A stretch of DNA of 64,000 nucleotides from Pseudomonadota bacterium (GTDB taxonomy: Bacteria; Pseudomonadota; Gammaproteobacteria; Burkholderiales; JABEVD01), in contig JAJZTQ010000006.1 in NCBI GenBank assembly GCA_021848825.1, positions 20,310-84,309 on the forward strand. The letters are read 5' to 3'. Shown piece by piece: positions 34,680 through 45,148 of the stretch (the first letter of the stretch is position 1; every line of letters begins with the position of its first letter). A program made the position numbers and the translations under genes. Below the pieces are notes generated by a model. The model saw nothing but the letters and a program-made list of their open reading frames with translations, did no database searches and had not been told where the DNA came from.

Positions 34680-36662
34680 ATGACCGATATGCAAAAACTG
34701 TATCTGCTCGTGCCCATGGCGCCCCTTGCAGGGGCCGTGATCACCGGGCTTTTCGGGCGGAAGCTCGGCAGAAGCCTCTCGCACTGGATCACCATCATCG
34801 GTGTCGCAGTGGCCTTCTTCGCTTCAATCGCGATCTTCAACGACGTGAAGCAGGGGCACAACTTCAACGGCGCCCTCTACACCTGGATGACGACCGGGGA
34901 CGTACGCTTCGAAATCGGATTCCTGATAGACAGGCTGACCGTTCTCATGATGCTCGTCGTGACTTTCGTCTCCCTGATGGTGCATATCTACACCATAGGC
35001 TACATGCACGACGACGACGGCTATCAGCGCTTCTTCAGCTACATTTCGCTCTTCACCTTCTCGATGCTGATGCTGGTGATGGCGAACAATTTCCTGCAGC
35101 TTTTCTTCGGCTGGGAGGCGGTGGGCCTGGTTTCCTATCTGCTGATCGGTTTCTGGTTCACCAGGCCGACCGCGATCTATGCCAACCTCAAGGCGTTTCT
35201 TGTCAACAGGGTAGGGGATTTCGGCTTCCTGCTCGGCATAGGGATGATCCTTGCCCATTTCGGCACGCTCGATTACGCCTCGGTTTTTTCGAGAGCGCCT
35301 GCCATGGCGAGCGAAACCGTGGAACTGATTCCAGGTTCGCCCTGGCTCGTCATCAGCGTGATCTGCATCTTGCTCTTCGTCGGCGCGATGGGAAAATCCG
35401 CCCAGTTTCCGCTCCATGTCTGGCTTCCAGACTCGATGGAAGGCCCGACCCCGATATCGGCCCTGATCCATGCGGCGACCATGGTGACGGCGGGCATATT
35501 CATGGTGTCCCGGATGTCTCCGCTCTTCGAGCTGTCTGAGACTGCGCTTTCCGTGATACTGGTGATAGGCGGGATCACCGCGCTCTTCATGGCCTTCCTC
35601 GGCATGGTCCAGAACGACATCAAGCGCGTGGTCGCCTATTCGACGCTATCCCAGCTGGGCTACATGACGGTCGCGCTCGGCGCTTCAGCCTATTCTGCGG
35701 CGATTTTCCATCTGATGACGCATGCCTTCTTCAAGGCATTGCTCTTCCTGGGCGCAGGTTCGGTGATCATCGCCATGCATCACGAGCAGGACATGAGGAA
35801 GATGGGCGGGCTGAAGAAATACATGCCTATCACCTACTGGTGCGTCGTCATCGGTTCGCTCGCGCTTTCGGGGATTCCGCCGTTTGCGGGATTCTTCTCG
35901 AAGGACATGATCATCGATGCCGTCAGGGACTGCCAGGTTCCGGGCGCGGGATTCGCCTATTTCGCCGTGGTGACAGGCGTCTTCGTCACGGCATTCTATA
36001 CCTTCAGGCTGCTCTTCATGACCTTCCACGGCAAGCCCAGGATGGATCACCACACCGAATCCCATCTCCACGAGTCGCCCTGGACGGTGACGGTGCCGCT
36101 GATATTGCTCGCCATTCCTTCCGCCTATGCAGGCTGGGCCTACATCAATCCGCTGCTCTTCGGCGACTACTTCGGCAATGCGATCGCGGTGAACGAAGTG
36201 CACGACGTGATCGGGCACCTCAGGGAAGAGTACCAGCATGTGAGCTCGGCAGGGATCGTGCTGCGCAATATCGCGAGCCTCCCTTTCTTCCTCGCGCTTT
36301 CAGGGATTTTCTCGGCCTGGTTCCTCTACATCGCGCGGCCCGAGCTGCCAGCGAAGATAGCAGGCAGGATCAGGGGGATCTATGTCTTGCTTGAAAACAA
36401 GTATTATTTCGACGAATTCAACGACTGGTTCTTCGCTGGCGGCGCTCGCAGGATAGGGAATTTCCTTTGGCGATTCGGGGATCTCAAGACCATAGACGGA
36501 TTCTTCGTCAACGGTTCGGCAAAGGTCGTCTCGGGCATATCGAGGCTCGTCAGGGAGCTGCAGTCGGGTTATGTCTATCATTACGCCTTTGCGATGATCT
36601 TCGGCCTTTTCGTTCTTCTGAGCCTGAGCGGCATCTTGAATGCCTGGTTCGTGAAGCCATGA
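34680..36662 (+). CDS. nuoL: NADH-quinone oxidoreductase subunit L
   Basis: A 660-residue antiporter-like proton-pumping subunit with about 16 helices and the long lateral helix at the C-terminus. FFGWEAVGLVSYLLIGFW holds the key Glu, and HVWLPDSMEGPTPISALIHAATMVTAGIFM holds Lys/His residues of the proton path. It starts 2 bp after nuoK. Confidence 0.97.
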   Translation: MTDMQKLYLLVPMAPLAGAVITGLFGRKLGRSLSHWITIIGVAVAFFASIAIFNDVKQGHNFNGALYTWMTTGDVRFEIGFLIDRLTVLMMLVVTFVSLMVHIYTIGYMHDDDGYQRFFSYISLFTFSMLMLVMANNFLQLFFGWEAVGLVSYLLIGFWFTRPTAIYANLKAFLVNRVGDFGFLLGIGMILAHFGTLDYASVFSRAPAMASETVELIPGSPWLVISVICILLFVGAMGKSAQFPLHVWLPDSMEGPTPISALIHAATMVTAGIFMVSRMSPLFELSETALSVILVIGGITALFMAFLGMVQNDIKRVVAYSTLSQLGYMTVALGASAYSAAIFHLMTHAFFKALLFLGAGSVIIAMHHEQDMRKMGGLKKYMPITYWCVVIGSLALSGIPPFAGFFSKDMIIDAVRDCQVPGAGFAYFAVVTGVFVTAFYTFRLLFMTFHGKPRMDHHTESHLHESPWTVTVPLILLAIPSAYAGWAYINPLLFGDYFGNAIAVNEVHDVIGHLREEYQHVSSAGIVLRNIASLPFFLALSGIFSAWFLYIARPELPAKIAGRIRGIYVLLENKYYFDEFNDWFFAGGARRIGNFLWRFGDLKTIDGFFVNGSAKVVSGISRLVRELQSGYVYHYAFAMIFGLFVLLSLSGILNAWFVKP

Positions 36663-36681
36663 CCCCACAAATAGGATAGCC

Positions 36682-38163
36682 ATGCTAGGAATACCGCTTC
36701 TCTCACTCGTGATCTGGCTGCCGATAGCGGCAGGAGTCATCGTTCTCGCGACAGGGGGGGACAGGAACGCGAACATGGCGAGAATGGTTGCGCTTGCAGG
36801 GTCGATACTGGGCTTCCTCGTCGCGATCCCGCTCTATACCCGGTTCAATCCGCTGATTGCCGGGATGCAGTTCGTCGAGGTCGAGCCCTGGATAGAACGC
36901 TTTCATGTCAACTATCATCTCGGGGTGGACGGCATATCGCTCTGGCTGGTATTGCTCAACTGCCTGACCACGCCGCTTGTCGTGATAGCGGGATGGCGCG
37001 TGATCGAGAAGAAGGTCGCTCAGTACATGGCGGCTTTTCTCATCATGTCTGGCATCGTCAACGGCGTTTTCATGGCGCTCGATTCGCTTCTTTTCTACGT
37101 TTTCTGGGAAGCGATGCTGATCCCGATGTTTATCATCATAGGCGTATGGGGCGGGCCAAACAGGGTCTATGCCGCGATCAAGTTCTTCCTCTACACGCTC
37201 TTAGGCTCGCTCTTGATGCTGGTTGCGCTGATCTATCTCTACAATCAGTCAGGCAGCTTCAACATCCTGGACTATTACAGGCTGCCGCTTTCGATGACGG
37301 CTCAGATCTTCATCTTCTTCGCTTTCTTCGTCGCTTTCGCCGTCAAGGTGCCGATGTGGCCTGTTCATACCTGGCTGCCCGATGCGCACGTGGAAGCGCC
37401 GACAGGCGGCTCGGTGGTGCTCGCAGCGATCATGCTGAAGGTGGGCGCATACGGTTTCCTGAGATTCTCCCTGCCGATTGCGCCCGATGCGAGCCATGCG
37501 CTTTCAGGCTTCATGATCACGCTTTCATTGATAGCAGTCGTCTACATCGGTTTTGTCGCGCTCGTCCAGTCGGACATGAAGAAGCTGATCGCCTATTCCT
37601 CGATCTCGCACATGGGCTTCGTGACCCTTGGGATATTCATATTCAATGCCATCGGCACGGAAGGCGCGCTCGTCCAGATGATTTCGCACGGGCTGGTTTC
37701 AGGCGCGATGTTCCTTTGCGTGGGCGTGCTCTATGACAGGATGCATTCCAGGCAGATCAGTGACTACGGCGGCGTCGCGAACAAGATGCCGATGTTCGCA
37801 GCCTTCTTCATGCTTTTTTCCATGGCGAATTCAGGATTGCCCGGCACGAGCGGATTCGCAGGCGAATTCATGGTGATACTGGGCGCAATGAAGGCGAATT
37901 TCTGGATTGCCTTCCTTGCCGCGACGACCCTCATTTTCGGCGCAGCCTATACGCTCTGGATGTACAAGCGGGTGATATTCGGCGCGATATCCAACAGCCA
38001 TGTCGAAGCGCTTCTGGACATCACCCCGCGCGAATTCCTTTTTCTGGCCGTACTTGCTGTAGGCGTCCTGGGAATGGGGATCTATCCTCTTCCTTTCAGC
38101 GAACTCATGCACGCTTCGGTGAACGATCTCCTCGTGCATGTCGCCCAAACGAAACTTCAATAG
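36682..38163 (+). CDS. nuoM: NADH-quinone oxidoreductase subunit M
   Basis: A 493-residue antiporter-like pump subunit. Motifs are FFWEAMLIPMFIIIGVWGG-like FYVFWEAMLIPMF (pump Glu) and KVPMWPVHTWLPDAHVEAPTGGS. About 14 helices; complete. Confidence 0.97.
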   Translation: MLGIPLLSLVIWLPIAAGVIVLATGGDRNANMARMVALAGSILGFLVAIPLYTRFNPLIAGMQFVEVEPWIERFHVNYHLGVDGISLWLVLLNCLTTPLVVIAGWRVIEKKVAQYMAAFLIMSGIVNGVFMALDSLLFYVFWEAMLIPMFIIIGVWGGPNRVYAAIKFFLYTLLGSLLMLVALIYLYNQSGSFNILDYYRLPLSMTAQIFIFFAFFVAFAVKVPMWPVHTWLPDAHVEAPTGGSVVLAAIMLKVGAYGFLRFSLPIAPDASHALSGFMITLSLIAVVYIGFVALVQSDMKKLIAYSSISHMGFVTLGIFIFNAIGTEGALVQMISHGLVSGAMFLCVGVLYDRMHSRQISDYGGVANKMPMFAAFFMLFSMANSGLPGTSGFAGEFMVILGAMKANFWIAFLAATTLIFGAAYTLWMYKRVIFGAISNSHVEALLDITPREFLFLAVLAVGVLGMGIYPLPFSELMHASVNDLLVHVAQTKLQ

Positions 38164-38172
38164 GGACAATGA

Positions 38173-39627
38173 ATGAATTTTTCCATGCCTGATTTGATGC
38201 CAGCGGCTGCGGAGATCATCCTCCTTTGCGCGCTTGCGGTGATCATGATCGTCGACCTGCTGGTCGATGATCCGAAGCGCTTCGTCACCTTCATGCTGAC
38301 CCAGATTTCGCTTGCGATCTGCCTCGTGGCGACCATCGCCACGTCCAGCGTCGCAGCGGTCCATACATTCGATGGCATGTTCGTCTCCGACATGATGACC
38401 ACGGTATTGAAGGCAGGGGTCTACGTTTCCGTTTCGATATTGCTGATCTATTCCAGGTCCTACATCGAGTCGCGCAGCCTTTGCCGCGGCGAATTCTATA
38501 CGCTTTCGCTCTTTGCCGTGCTGGGCATGATGGTGATGATATCGGCTGCCAATTTCCTGACCCTTTATCTCGGCCTTGAACTGATGTCCCTCAGCCTCTA
38601 CGCGATGGTGGCGCTGACGCGCGATTCGGCTGTGGCAACCGAGGCGGCGATGAAATATTTCGTTCTCGGCGCGCTCGCTTCAGGCCTTTTGCTCTATGGC
38701 ATGTCGATGCTTTACGGGGCGACTGGCTCGCTCGATATCGAAAAAGTGCTTGCGGCGATCAAGAGCGGACAGGCGAATCCCAACGTGCTGGTATTCGGCA
38801 TCGTTTTCGTCGTCGCAGGTCTCGGCTTCAAGCTCGGCGCAGTGCCTTTCCACATGTGGATACCGGATGTCTATCACGGTTCGCCGACCGCCGTCACGCT
38901 CTTCATCGGCTCCGCCCCGAAGCTCGCTGCATTCGCCTTCGTTCTCAGGATCCTTTCGGGGGGATTGCAGCCGCTCGTGCACGACTGGTCGCAGATGCTG
39001 GTCATCCTTTCATTTCTTTCCATGGCGGTGGGCAATATCACGGCGATAGCACAGACCAATCTGAAGCGCATGCTTGCGTATTCGACGATTTCCCACATGG
39101 GCTTCCTGCTGCTCGGCATACTGAGCGGCACCGTGGATGGCTACAGCGCAGCGATGTTCTATGTGCTGGTCTATGCGTTGATGACCCTCGGCGGATTCGG
39201 CATGATCATGCTGCTGTCTCGTGAAGGATTCGAGGCTGACAACCTGGAAGACTTCAAGGGATTGAATGCCAGGAGCCCCTGGAATGCATTCGTCATGCTG
39301 CTCCTGATGTTCTCGATGGCAGGCATTCCGCCGACTGTCGGATTCTACGCCAAATTCTCCGTACTCCAGGCTGCATTGAAGACAGGGCACCTCGGGCTCG
39401 TCATCGCGGCCGTGATCTTCTCGCTGATCGGCGCATTCTATTACCTCAGGATCGTGAAGCTGATGTATTTCGATTCCGCTTCCGATAATGCGCCGATAGC
39501 AGGTACCCAGGATGCCAGAATTCTTCTGGGCATAAACGGGCTTGCAGTGCTTCTGCTGGGCATCCTGCCCCAGTCGCTGATGGCGCTCTGCGCAAGATCC
39601 ATACAGAGCTCGATGATCGGGTTCTAG
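38173..39627 (+). CDS. nuoN: NADH-quinone oxidoreductase subunit N
   Basis: A 484-residue antiporter-like pump subunit, last gene of the nuo operon. [27 protein letters not shown] and [16 protein letters not shown] are the diagnostic segments. Its stop is directly followed by the GTG of the Nudix gene, suggesting a shared transcript. Confidence 0.96.
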   Translation: MNFSMPDLMPAAAEIILLCALAVIMIVDLLVDDPKRFVTFMLTQISLAICLVATIATSSVAAVHTFDGMFVSDMMTTVLKAGVYVSVSILLIYSRSYIESRSLCRGEFYTLSLFAVLGMMVMISAANFLTLYLGLELMSLSLYAMVALTRDSAVATEAAMKYFVLGALASGLLLYGMSMLYGATGSLDIEKVLAAIKSGQANPNVLVFGIVFVVAGLGFKLGAVPFHMWIPDVYHGSPTAVTLFIGSAPKLAAFAFVLRILSGGLQPLVHDWSQMLVILSFLSMAVGNITAIAQTNLKRMLAYSTISHMGFLLLGILSGTVDGYSAAMFYVLVYALMTLGGFGMIMLLSREGFEADNLEDFKGLNARSPWNAFVMLLLMFSMAGIPPTVGFYAKFSVLQAALKTGHLGLVIAAVIFSLIGAFYYLRIVKLMYFDSASDNAPIAGTQDARILLGINGLAVLLLGILPQSLMALCARSIQSSMIGF

Positions 39628-40176
39628 GTGTCCGATCTCGCGGAAGAGCAGGTCGAATCCAGCCTCGTCTACGACGGGGCGCTGCTAAAGGTCAGGTGCG
39701 ACAAGGTCAGGCTTCCTGACGGCAAGCAGGCCATAAGGGAATACATCACCCATCCCGGCGCATCCGTCGTCATCGCTTTCCTCCCCAACGGAAATCTGTT
39801 GCTCGAACGGCAGTTCCGCTATCCGCTCGACCGGGTGTTCATAGAAATGCCCGCAGGCAAGATAGACAACGGCGAGACGCCGCTTCAATGCGCAAGGCGG
39901 GAACTGCTGGAGGAGACGGGATACGAGGCCGAGAGCTGGCAGGAAGTGGCGACGATCCACCCCTGCATCGGCTATTCCGACGAGCGGCTCGTCTACTTCC
40001 TGGCAAGGGACCTCAGCTTTTCGAAAAAGAACACGGACGAAGAGGAATTCATCGAGCATTTCGAACTCCCGCTTGCCGAGGCGATGGAACTGGTGAAAAA
40101 AGGAGAAATCACCGACGTCAAGACCGTGACGGGGCTTTTCCTCGTAGAAAAGGGGTGGATTTCGCAGTCGACATGA
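39628..40176 (+). CDS. Nudix hydrolase, ADP-ribose pyrophosphatase type
   Basis: A 182-residue Nudix enzyme starting with GTG immediately after the nuoN stop. The Nudix box (consensus GX5EX7REUXEEXGU) runs from GKIDNGETPL to RRELLEETGYE with all catalytic Glu present. RQFRYPLDRVFIEMPAGKID matches ADP-ribose pyrophosphatases (NudF-like), which split ADP-ribose to AMP and ribose-5-P. Co-transcription with complex I could link it to NAD turnover; that is inference. Confidence 0.88.
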   Translation: MSDLAEEQVESSLVYDGALLKVRCDKVRLPDGKQAIREYITHPGASVVIAFLPNGNLLLERQFRYPLDRVFIEMPAGKIDNGETPLQCARRELLEETGYEAESWQEVATIHPCIGYSDERLVYFLARDLSFSKKNTDEEEFIEHFELPLAEAMELVKKGEITDVKTVTGLFLVEKGWISQST

Positions 40177-40228
40177 AAATTTAAAAAAGCTGTGCTATAG
40201 AAAAAGATGTCGAATTGCGGAGGGATGT

Positions 40229-40396
40229 ATGGAAAAGTCTGTGAGCGGGGTATCGCCGCATGAGCGCTATGCGATGATCTCCGAGAGGGCCTATTATTTT
40301 GGCGAGGAAAGAAGAAGGAAAGACGAGCCTGCCGACCCCGCCGCCGACTGGATATTGGCGGAAGCGGAAGTCGACAGGCAGATCAGCATCTCCTGA
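40229..40396 (+). CDS. Small DUF2934-like protein
   Basis: A 55-residue frame beginning at ATG 40229 with GCGGAGGG 4 bp upstream. The core ERYAMISERAYYFGEERRRKDEPADPAADWILAEAEVD matches the DUF2934 pattern: an Ile-x-x-Arg-Ala-Tyr helix, a charged turn, then a Trp-x-x-Ala-Glu helix. DUF2934 function is unknown. It sits between the Nudix gene and convergent dnaJ, and ends directly at the dnaJ stop without overlap. An earlier ATG at 40225 gives a very short frame and was not used. Confidence 0.75.
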   Translation: MEKSVSGVSPHERYAMISERAYYFGEERRRKDEPADPAADWILAEAEVDRQISIS

Positions 40397-41509
40397 CTAG
40401 CCGAAAAAGGATTTTACCTTGTCCATCCAGGACTCCGCTTTGGGGCTGTGCCTGGATTTGTCTCCCTGGCTGATGGCGTCGAATTCCATCAGCAATTCCT
40501 TCTGCCGGTCGGTCAGATTGAGCGGCGTTTCCACGATGAGATGACAGAGAATGTCGCCGTGCGAGCTGCTCCTCACCCCCTTGATGCCCTTTCCTCTCAG
40601 CCTCATCACCCGTCCGCTCTGGGTTTCAGCAGGCACCTTCAGTTTGGCGTAGCCGTCTAGCGTCGGAATTTCGATTTCTCCCCCCAATGCGGCGATGCCA
40701 AAGCTGATCGGCATCTCGCAGTGCAGGTCGTTGTGCTCGCGCTTGAAGATCGGATGGGGTTTCAGCCTGATGACGACATAGAGGTCTCCAGGCGGTCCGC
40801 CATTGACTCCCGCTTCTCCTTCCCCTGAAAGCCTGATCCTGTCCCCTTCGTCGACCCCCATGGGGATCTTCACGGAAAGCGTCTTGTGGCGCTTGACCCG
40901 TCCGCTGCCGGAACAGTCGGAGCAGGGGGAAGTGATGACCTTGCCGCTGCCATGGCATTTCGGGCAGGTCTGCTGGATGGAAAAGAATCCCTGCTGTATC
41001 CTGACCTGACCATGGCCGCCGCAGGTGGGGCAGGTTGCCGGCTGGGTCCCGGGTTTCGCGCCGCTCCCGTGACAGGTTTCGCAGGCTTCCTGGGTGGGAA
41101 TCCTGAGCTTCGTCTCCGTGCCGCGAGCGGCTTCTTCCAGGGTGATCTCGAGGTTGTACTGGAGATCGGCACCCCGGTAGACATTCGATCTGCCGCGCAT
41201 GCCGCCGCCGAGAATGTCGCCGAAAATGTCTCCGAAGGCATCCGCAAACCCGCCCGAGAATCCGCCGAAACCCGCGCTACCGGGATCGAAGCCGGCATGA
41301 CCGTATTGATCGTATGCCGCCCGCTTCTGGGAATCGGAAAGCGTTTCATAGGCTTCCTTCGCTTCCTTGAAAAGCTCTTCCGCCTTGGGGTCGCCCGGAT
41401 TCCTGTCCGGGTGGTGCTTCATCGCGAGCTTTCGGTAGGATTTCTTGATTTCCTCATCCGAGGCGTCCCGGCTTACCCCCAGCACTTCGTAATAGTCTCT
41501 CTTGGTCAT
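40397..41509 (-). CDS. dnaJ: Chaperone protein DnaJ
   Basis: A 370-residue Hsp40 co-chaperone that delivers substrates to DnaK and stimulates its ATPase. The J domain has the HPD motif ([11 protein letters not shown]). A Gly/Phe-rich linker follows. The four zinc repeats are [24 protein letters not shown] and CSDCSGSG. The C-terminal substrate domains are complete. It is the last gene after dnaK on this strand, with a 39-bp gap containing a GC-rich hairpin. Confidence 0.97.
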   Translation of the reverse strand: MTKRDYYEVLGVSRDASDEEIKKSYRKLAMKHHPDRNPGDPKAEELFKEAKEAYETLSDSQKRAAYDQYGHAGFDPGSAGFGGFSGGFADAFGDIFGDILGGGMRGRSNVYRGADLQYNLEITLEEAARGTETKLRIPTQEACETCHGSGAKPGTQPATCPTCGGHGQVRIQQGFFSIQQTCPKCHGSGKVITSPCSDCSGSGRVKRHKTLSVKIPMGVDEGDRIRLSGEGEAGVNGGPPGDLYVVIRLKPHPIFKREHNDLHCEMPISFGIAALGGEIEIPTLDGYAKLKVPAETQSGRVMRLRGKGIKGVRSSSHGDILCHLIVETPLNLTDRQKELLMEFDAISQGDKSRHSPKAESWMDKVKSFFG

Positions 41510-41518
41510 TATATGGCG

Positions 41519-41538
41519 AAGGCGGGTTTCCCCGCCTT
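41519..41538 (-). promoter_or_regulatory. GC-rich hairpin between dnaK and dnaJ
   Basis: AAGGCGGG and CCCGCCTT form an 8-bp perfect stem with a 4-nt loop. On the minus strand it lies 9 bp before the dnaJ ATG and is not followed by a T-run, so it is not a standard terminator. It could stabilise or process the mRNA, or lower dnaJ translation relative to dnaK. Confidence 0.5.
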
Positions 41539-41548
41539 TCGTGCTGGT

Positions 41549-43441
41549 TTATTTCTTTTCGTTGACTTCCTCGAATTCGGCATCGACGACTTCCGAATCC
41601 GCAGCGTGTGCTTCGGCACCCTGCTGGGCCTGCTGCATCACTTCGCCCAGTTTCTGGGAAGCATTCCTGAGCGCTTCCATCCTGGCATGGATGGCTTCCT
41701 TGTCGCTGCCCCTGACGGCTTCTTCCGCTTCGTTCAGCGCCTTCTCGATAGCCGATTTCTCGGATTCCGAAATCTTCGAGCCATGTTCGGAAAGGAGCTT
41801 CTTGACGGAATGGATCATGGCATCGCACTGGTTCCTCGCTTCGACGAGTTCGAGCGCCTGACGGTCTTCTGCGGCATGCGCTTCCGCATCCTTGACCATG
41901 CGGTCGATCTCGTCGTCGGAAAGACCGGAGCTTGCCTGGATCTTGATCTTGTTTTCCTTGCCTGTCGCCTTGTCCTTCGCGGAGACATGCAATATGCCGT
42001 TCGCATCGATGTCGAAGGTGACCTCGATCTGCGGCATGCCGCGCTGCGACGGCGGGATGTCGGTCAGGTTGAATTGCCCGAGGCTCTTGTTGCCGGAAGC
42101 GATTTCCCTTTCTCCCTGCAGCACATGGATCGTCACCGCAGTCTGGTTGTCTTCCGCGGTCGAGAAAACCTGGGTCGCCTTGGTCGGGATGGTGGTGTTC
42201 TTCTGGATGAGCTTGGTCATGACCCCGCCCAGGGTTTCGATACCCAATGAAAGCGGTGTGACATCGAGCAGCAGCACGTCCTTTACTTCGCCCTGAAGCA
42301 CGCCGCCCTGAATCGCTGCGCCGACTGCGACAGCCTCGTCCGGATTGACATCCTTCCTGGGTTCCTTGCCGAAGAAGGCGCGGACTTTTTCCTGAACCTT
42401 GGGCATGCGGGTCTGCCCGCCGACCAGGATCACGTCCTCGATGTCCGAGATGGCAACGCCTGCATCCTTGATCGCGATCTTGCACGGTTCGACCGTGCGC
42501 TCGATGAGCTCGTCCACCAGGCTTTCGAATTTGGCGCGGGTGATCTTGATTGCGAGATGCTTAGGCCCTGTCGCGTCCGCCGTGATATAGGGGAGGTTGA
42601 TTTCCGTCTGCTGGGAGGATGAAAGCTCGATCTTCGCTTTTTCAGCAGCTTCCTTCAGGCGCTGAAGCGCGAGCTTGTCGTTCTTGAGATCGATTCCCTG
42701 TTCCTTCCTGAATTCTTCTGCGAGATAGTCGACCAGCCTCTGGTCGAAATCCTCTCCGCCGAGGAAGGTGTCGCCATTGGTCGAGAGGACTTCGAACTGG
42801 TGTTCGCCGTCTATCTCTGCGATCTCGATGATCGAGATGTCGAAGGTTCCGCCGCCGAGGTCGTAAACCGCGATCTTCCTGTCGCCTTCCTTCTTGTCCA
42901 TGCCGAAGGCGAGCGCTGCCGCAGTCGGCTCGTTGATGATGCGCTTGACTTCGAGACCGGCGATTTTCCCTGCATCCTTCGTTGCCTGGCGCTGTGAATC
43001 GTTGAAGTAGGCAGGCACGGTGATGACAGCTTCGGTGACTTCCTCGCCGAGGTAATCTTCGGCCGTCTTCTTCATCTTCATCAGCACCTGTGCGGAAACT
43101 TCGGGCGGCGCGATCTTCCTGTCGCGAACTTCGACCCATGCGTCTCCATTGTCCGCCTTGACGATCTTGTAAGGCATCAAGGAGACGTCCTTCTGCACCG
43201 TGTTTTCCGAGAAGCGGCGTCCTATCAGCCTTTTGACGGCGAAAAGGGTGTTTCTGGGATTGGTCACTGCTTGCCTTTTGGCAGGTGCGCCGACGAGGAT
43301 CTCGCCTTCATCCGTATAGGCGACGATGGAAGGCGTCGTCCTTCCGCCTTCCGCATTTTCGATGACCTTGGGCTTGCCGTTTTCCATGATCGCGACGCAG
43401 GAATTGGTCGTTCCCAGGTCGATGCCGATAATCTTTCCCAT
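41549..43441 (-). CDS. dnaK: Chaperone protein DnaK (Hsp70)
   Basis: A 630-residue Hsp70. The nucleotide-binding domain begins [21 protein letters not shown], with [14 protein letters not shown]-type [14 protein letters not shown] in the middle; the linker [21 protein letters not shown] leads to the substrate domain; the C-terminus is acidic and ends near EEVNEKK. AGAGGAAAC precedes the ATG. A sigma-32-type promoter lies just upstream. Confidence 0.98.
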   Translation of the reverse strand: MGKIIGIDLGTTNSCVAIMENGKPKVIENAEGGRTTPSIVAYTDEGEILVGAPAKRQAVTNPRNTLFAVKRLIGRRFSENTVQKDVSLMPYKIVKADNGDAWVEVRDRKIAPPEVSAQVLMKMKKTAEDYLGEEVTEAVITVPAYFNDSQRQATKDAGKIAGLEVKRIINEPTAAALAFGMDKKEGDRKIAVYDLGGGTFDISIIEIAEIDGEHQFEVLSTNGDTFLGGEDFDQRLVDYLAEEFRKEQGIDLKNDKLALQRLKEAAEKAKIELSSSQQTEINLPYITADATGPKHLAIKITRAKFESLVDELIERTVEPCKIAIKDAGVAISDIEDVILVGGQTRMPKVQEKVRAFFGKEPRKDVNPDEAVAVGAAIQGGVLQGEVKDVLLLDVTPLSLGIETLGGVMTKLIQKNTTIPTKATQVFSTAEDNQTAVTIHVLQGEREIASGNKSLGQFNLTDIPPSQRGMPQIEVTFDIDANGILHVSAKDKATGKENKIKIQASSGLSDDEIDRMVKDAEAHAAEDRQALELVEARNQCDAMIHSVKKLLSEHGSKISESEKSAIEKALNEAEEAVRGSDKEAIHARMEALRNASQKLGEVMQQAQQGAEAHAADSEVVDAEFEEVNEKK

Positions 43442-43474
43442 GATGTTTCCTCTAGTTAATTTGAGTTAAGCGGT

Positions 43475-43502
43475 ATATGCGGACAGGATTCGAAATTTCA
43501 AG
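43475..43502 (-). promoter_or_regulatory. Sigma-32 (RpoH)-type promoter of dnaK
   Basis: On the minus strand, CTTGAA (43497-43502) and CCGCATAT (43475-43482) are spaced by 14 bp, matching the RpoH consensus CTTGAA-N13-17-CCCCATNT with 7 of 8 in the -10. The -35 overlaps the grpE stop codon. Confidence 0.7.
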
Positions 43503-43998
43503 CGCTCTTCGATACGATGACGAGCGCCGGTCTGATGACCCTGTCGTTGAGCATGTAGCCCTTCTGCAGCACCTGGATGACGGTATTGGGCGCCTCCTGA
43601 GAATCGATTGCGCTGATCGCCTGATGGCGGTGGGGATCGAATTTTTCCCCTTTCGGATTGATCTCGTCGATATGGAATTTCGAAAAAACCGAGCTCAATT
43701 GCTTCAATGTCAGCTCGACGCCATCCCTCAGGCTTTCTGTCGACGCATTCTCCACCGAAAGCGCGGTTTCCAGGCTGTCCTTCACCGAGAGCAATTCGGT
43801 CGAGAAATTTTCTATGGCGTACTTGTGCGCATTGGCGATGTCCATCTGGGCGCGCTTCCTGACATTGTCGGTCTCGGCCCTTGCGCGAAGCCATGCATCC
43901 CTGTGTTCCTGAACCGCGAGTTCAGCCTGCTTCAGGAGTTCATCCGTCCCGGGAATGGATTCGGTTTCTATTTCGCTGGATTTCTGTTCGTCTTGCAT
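43498..43998 (-). CDS. grpE: Nucleotide exchange factor GrpE
   Basis: A 166-residue DnaK exchange factor with a long N-terminal helix (ELAVQEHRDAWLRARAETDNVRKR) and a beta-wing ending with VIQVLQKGYMLNDRVIRPALVIV. I prefer ATG 43998 (MQDEQKSS) because GGAGG lies 5 bp upstream; an earlier in-frame ATG at 44010 lacks an RBS and would sit within the likely leader. Confidence 0.94.
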   Translation of the reverse strand: MQDEQKSSEIETESIPGTDELLKQAELAVQEHRDAWLRARAETDNVRKRAQMDIANAHKYAIENFSTELLSVKDSLETALSVENASTESLRDGVELTLKQLSSVFSKFHIDEINPKGEKFDPHRHQAISAIDSQEAPNTVIQVLQKGYMLNDRVIRPALVIVSKSA

Positions 43999-44023
43999 TT
44001 CTTCCTCCATGGTTCTTTTTCTT

Positions 44024-44051
44024 ATATGGCGCTGGTCATGCGGATTTCAAG
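44024..44051 (-). promoter_or_regulatory. Sigma-32 (RpoH)-type promoter of grpE
   Basis: On the minus strand, CTTGAA (44046-44051) and CGCCATAT (44024-44031) are spaced by 14 bp, identical spacing to the dnaK promoter. It lies in the 52-bp gap between hemH and grpE. Confidence 0.75.
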
Positions 44052-44062
44052 AGCAAATCCGC

Positions 44063-45148
44063 TCAGTTTTTTGCGCCTTTTTCCAGGGCAAGACGCCTGC
44101 TCGTTTCGCATTCGCCAGGTTCGGGCCGGACCAGCCATCCCTCGAGGTTCTTCAATGCGATGGCGCAAAGCGCATCGATCCAGGCGTCGTTCTCGTTCAG
44201 GCAGGAAATGTAGTGGAATTCGCCGCCCCCTGCGTTGAGAAACGCCTGCTTCACTTCCATCGCGATTTCTTCTAACGTTTCAAGGCAATCCGAGACGAAT
44301 CCGGGGCAGACGACATCCAGCCTCGAGGTCTTTTCCCTGCCGAGGTTTTCGGCGACCTCTATGGTGTAGGGTTTCAGCCATTCCGCTTTGCCGAAGCGTG
44401 ACTGGAATGTGATCCTGTACCGGTCTTCACTTAGTCCCAGGGCCTCGGCGAGCAGCCTTCCCGTCTTCATGCATTCGCAATGGTAGGGATCCCCCAGTTC
44501 CAGCGTTCTTTTCGGCACGCCGTGGAAGCTCATCACCAGTTTTTCAGGCATGCCGTTTTTCTGCCAGTATGCCGAGATGTTCTGGGCAAGCGCCTGGATG
44601 TAGCCGGGATCGTCATGAAAATGCTTGATGATCCTGAGTTCGGGCGGATTCCTGAATGTTTTCAGGCATTCGAAGACGGCGTCGAACACGGTCCCGGAAG
44701 AGCTTGCGGCATATTGAGGATAGAGCGGGATGACGAGTATCCTGTCGCAGCCTTGTTCTTTCATTTTGGCGAGCACAGCATCGATGGAAGGATTGCCGTA
44801 GCGCATGGCGTAATCGACATGGATCGGAAAGCCTGCCTTTTCGGAAAGCCTGTTCTGGAGCAATATCGCCTGCTGCACGGTATGATGTTTCAAGGGAGAG
44901 CCCTCTCTTGTCCAGATTGCCGCATATTTTTTCGCAGACTGGGCAGGGCGGGTATTGAGGATGACGCCGTTGAGGATGGGCAGCCAGATCAATCTCGGAA
45001 TCTCGACCACTCGGGGGTCCGACAGGAATTCCTTGAGGTAGGGCCTGAGCGCTTCCCGGGTCGGCGCATCCGGCGTGCCGAGATTGACGATCAGAACGCC
45101 GGTCTTCCGTTCCTTGCCATGCGTGTATGTGGGTTCCGGTTTATACAT
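44063..45148 (-). CDS. hemH: Ferrochelatase
   Basis: A 361-residue enzyme that inserts Fe2+ into protoporphyrin IX, the last step of protoheme synthesis. It begins with [14 protein letters not shown]; the catalytic His is in [18 protein letters not shown], and the C-terminal [17 protein letters not shown] segment is conserved. It overlaps hrcA by one base. hrcA-hemH-grpE-dnaK-dnaJ is a common betaproteobacterial order. Confidence 0.96.
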   Translation of the reverse strand: MYKPEPTYTHGKERKTGVLIVNLGTPDAPTREALRPYLKEFLSDPRVVEIPRLIWLPILNGVILNTRPAQSAKKYAAIWTREGSPLKHHTVQQAILLQNRLSEKAGFPIHVDYAMRYGNPSIDAVLAKMKEQGCDRILVIPLYPQYAASSSGTVFDAVFECLKTFRNPPELRIIKHFHDDPGYIQALAQNISAYWQKNGMPEKLVMSFHGVPKRTLELGDPYHCECMKTGRLLAEALGLSEDRYRITFQSRFGKAEWLKPYTIEVAENLGREKTSRLDVVCPGFVSDCLETLEEIAMEVKQAFLNAGGGEFHYISCLNENDAWIDALCAIALKNLEGWLVRPEPGECETSRRLALEKGAKN

